From an uncultured beta proteobacterium (GTDB lineage Bacteria > Pseudomonadota > Gammaproteobacteria > Burkholderiales > Burkholderiaceae_B), in NCBI GenBank assembly GCA_903929925.1, contig CAIYWO010000285.1, positions 1 through 7,208 on the forward strand: 7,208 nt of DNA, read 5' to 3'. Below, piece by piece: positions 6,207-7,208 of this stretch. Each line of letters begins with the position of its first letter. Within the stretch, counting starts at the first letter, position 1. Made by a program: the position numbers and the translations under genes. Below the pieces are notes generated by a model. It had not been told where the DNA came from, ran no database searches, and saw only the letters and a list, made by a program, of their open reading frames with translations.

Positions 6207-7208
6207 CAGGCACGCTCCACTTGAAGTTGACCAGAAGCGCTACCGAGCGAGGCTGTTTGCGCAAAGCCAGCCGCAATACGCACCGCTCCGGCGGGCAAGG
6301 TATCGTCTTGCACGGCAACCAATGTCACGGCGCCTGTCGAGGACTTGATGCGCACCGAGTCGCCAGCCGAACAGCCAAGACTTGCCAGTGTTTGTGCATG
6401 CATACGCGCACCGGGCGCACGCGAGGCACCGCTCTCTTGCAGCGCTGGCGCGCGACGCACTAAGGCATCGCTACGATAGATCGGCAAATCTGTCACGCGT
6501 TGCAACGCGCCCGACGCGCTGTGCCCTGCCGCAACGGAAGCGATCGAGGCATTGATCTGATTAGAAAGCCGATTCGCCACGCCACCCGACAACACACTGT
6601 CGCGCACGGACTCAGAGGTCTCGTCATCAAAACCAGCAAAGTGCAACACGTTGCCCAGTACACGCAACACCTTCCAACCGGGACGCGTCTGTCCGCGTGG
6701 TGCAACGGTGCCTTTGAAGCTCTGCGCCATACCTTGTGCATTGACAAAAGTACCAGAGGTTTCTGTAAAAGGTGCAATCGGCAGCATGACGTCGGCCCAG
6801 TCAGTCACATCCGCAGCGAAGGCGGTCAGGGCAACCACAAAATCTGCCGCCTTTAACGCAGCAACCGCTTGCGCACCGTTATCGGCATCCAACAACGGCT
6901 CGGCATGCAACACGATGTAGGCTTTCAGTGGCTCAGCCAACATTGCTGCAGCAGACTTACCGCCCTGCACGGGTACTGCGCCAGCCAGGTATGCACCCAC
7001 TGTATTAGCGCCTGCGGTCAAGAAACCAAGCTTGCCGCCCGAAAGCTGAGCAATAGACTGCGCCAAGGAGGCGAGCTGCGCAGCATCTGGAGCGTTGACT
7101 GCAGCATTACCCAGGAGCACAGCAACGCGCTCACCGGTCGCCAAACTCTGTGCAATCTGTTGTGCCGTCGCATCTGCCTGAACACCAGACAGCGCGGCGG
7201 GTGCTTCT
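6206..7208 (-). CDS. nuoG: NADH:quinone oxidoreductase subunit G, 3' part only
   Basis: This is the C-terminal 333 residues of NuoG, the large peripheral-arm iron-sulfur subunit of complex I, related to molybdopterin-dependent oxidoreductases such as formate dehydrogenase. The open frame continues without a stop through the right edge; codon 7144-7142 is TTG and is most likely an internal leucine, not a start. Visible pieces are LLGNAAV and GFLTAGANTVGAY (about residues 31-72 of the fragment), typical of proteobacterial NuoG, then WADVMLPIAPFTETSGTFVN (137-156), the conserved molybdopterin-fold segment with ADV(M/V)LP and ETSGT(F/Y)VN. Last comes a small beta-rich domain (about 267-333) resembling the molydopterin dinucleotide-binding fold, which in NuoG is structural only. 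The N-terminal 2Fe-2S and 4Fe-4S cysteine motifs lie outside the window. The fragment is alanine-rich and less conserved than its neighbours, as is usual for NuoG. It ends ERA-TGA, overlapping nuoH by one base. Confidence 0.95.
   Translation of the reverse strand, partial: EAPAALSGVQADATAQQIAQSLATGERVAVLLGNAAVNAPDAAQLASLAQSIAQLSGGKLGFLTAGANTVGAYLAGAVPVQGGKSAAAMLAEPLKAYIVLHAEPLLDADNGAQAVAALKAADFVVALTAFAADVTDWADVMLPIAPFTETSGTFVNAQGMAQSFKGTVAPRGQTRPGWKVLRVLGNVLHFAGFDDETSESVRDSVLSGGVANRLSNQINASIASVAAGHSASGALQRVTDLPIYRSDALVRRAPALQESGASRAPGARMHAQTLASLGCSAGDSVRIKSSTGAVTLVAVQDDTLPAGAVRIAAGFAQTASLGSASGQLQVERA
6215..6218 (-). promoter_or_regulatory. nuoH ribosome binding site inside nuoG
   Basis: The minus strand reads GGAG within the penultimate codons of nuoG, 8 bases before the nuoH ATG at 6206. 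It supports that start and, with the TGATG overlap, suggests that ribosomes finishing nuoG restart on nuoH (inference). Confidence 0.6.

Noticed and set aside
7142..7144. TTG codon that could be read as an alternative start of a 312-residue protein.
   Set aside because: The same frame stays open to the window edge and the upstream residues continue NuoG-like sequence, so this is an internal leucine of nuoG.
1..7208. Possibility of an inserted accessory or novel system within the operon.
   Set aside because: All eight genes follow the canonical nuo order with gaps of at most 30 bases and intact frames. I saw no mobile-element ends, tRNA, CRISPR repeats or composition break.

Overview
The window is a stretch of the nuo operon, which encodes the proton-pumping NADH:quinone oxidoreductase (respiratory complex I, NDH-1). 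All genes lie on the minus strand, so transcription runs from the right edge to the left. The gene order in that direction is nuoG (3' part only), nuoH, nuoI, nuoJ, nuoK, nuoL, nuoM and nuoN (5' end only), the canonical bacterial order. Every complete gene has full family length and an intact frame. I see no frameshift, insertion or inserted accessory gene.

The protein sequences, NuoH, NuoI and NuoK above all, read like those of Betaproteobacteria, order Burkholderiales, and most like Alcaligenaceae (Bordetella and relatives). This placement comes from remembered family resemblance, not a search. Base composition looks moderate, a little over half G+C, which would be low for Bordetella itself and would fit a less GC-rich relative.

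Layout from right to left: 7208-6206 is the C-terminal 333 residues of NuoG (peripheral arm). 6206-5133 is NuoH, the membrane subunit that forms the quinone-site floor. 5102-4614 is NuoI, which carries two [4Fe-4S] clusters that pass electrons towards quinone. 4593-3958 is NuoJ and 3961-3650 is NuoK, small membrane subunits of the central hydrophilic axis. 3632-1596 is NuoL and 1599-97 is NuoM, the antiporter-like proton channels. 88-1 is the first 29 residues of NuoN, the third antiporter-like subunit. Genes overlap by 1-4 bases or are 8-30 bases apart, so there is no intergenic stretch long enough for another gene, promoter or terminator. The operon promoter should lie outside the window, upstream of nuoA.

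The products work as one machine: NuoG and NuoI carry electrons down the peripheral arm, NuoH couples quinone reduction to the membrane arm, and NuoJ, K, L, M and N relay the charge changes that move protons. The key charged residues of the pumping pathway are present in NuoK, NuoL and NuoM.

This is an ordinary housekeeping region and I found no new system. The modest points worth a look are a histidine-rich loop in NuoL built on a 15-base tandem repeat, repeated TGATG stop/start junctions with doubled ATG codons, and an uncertain start for NuoM.
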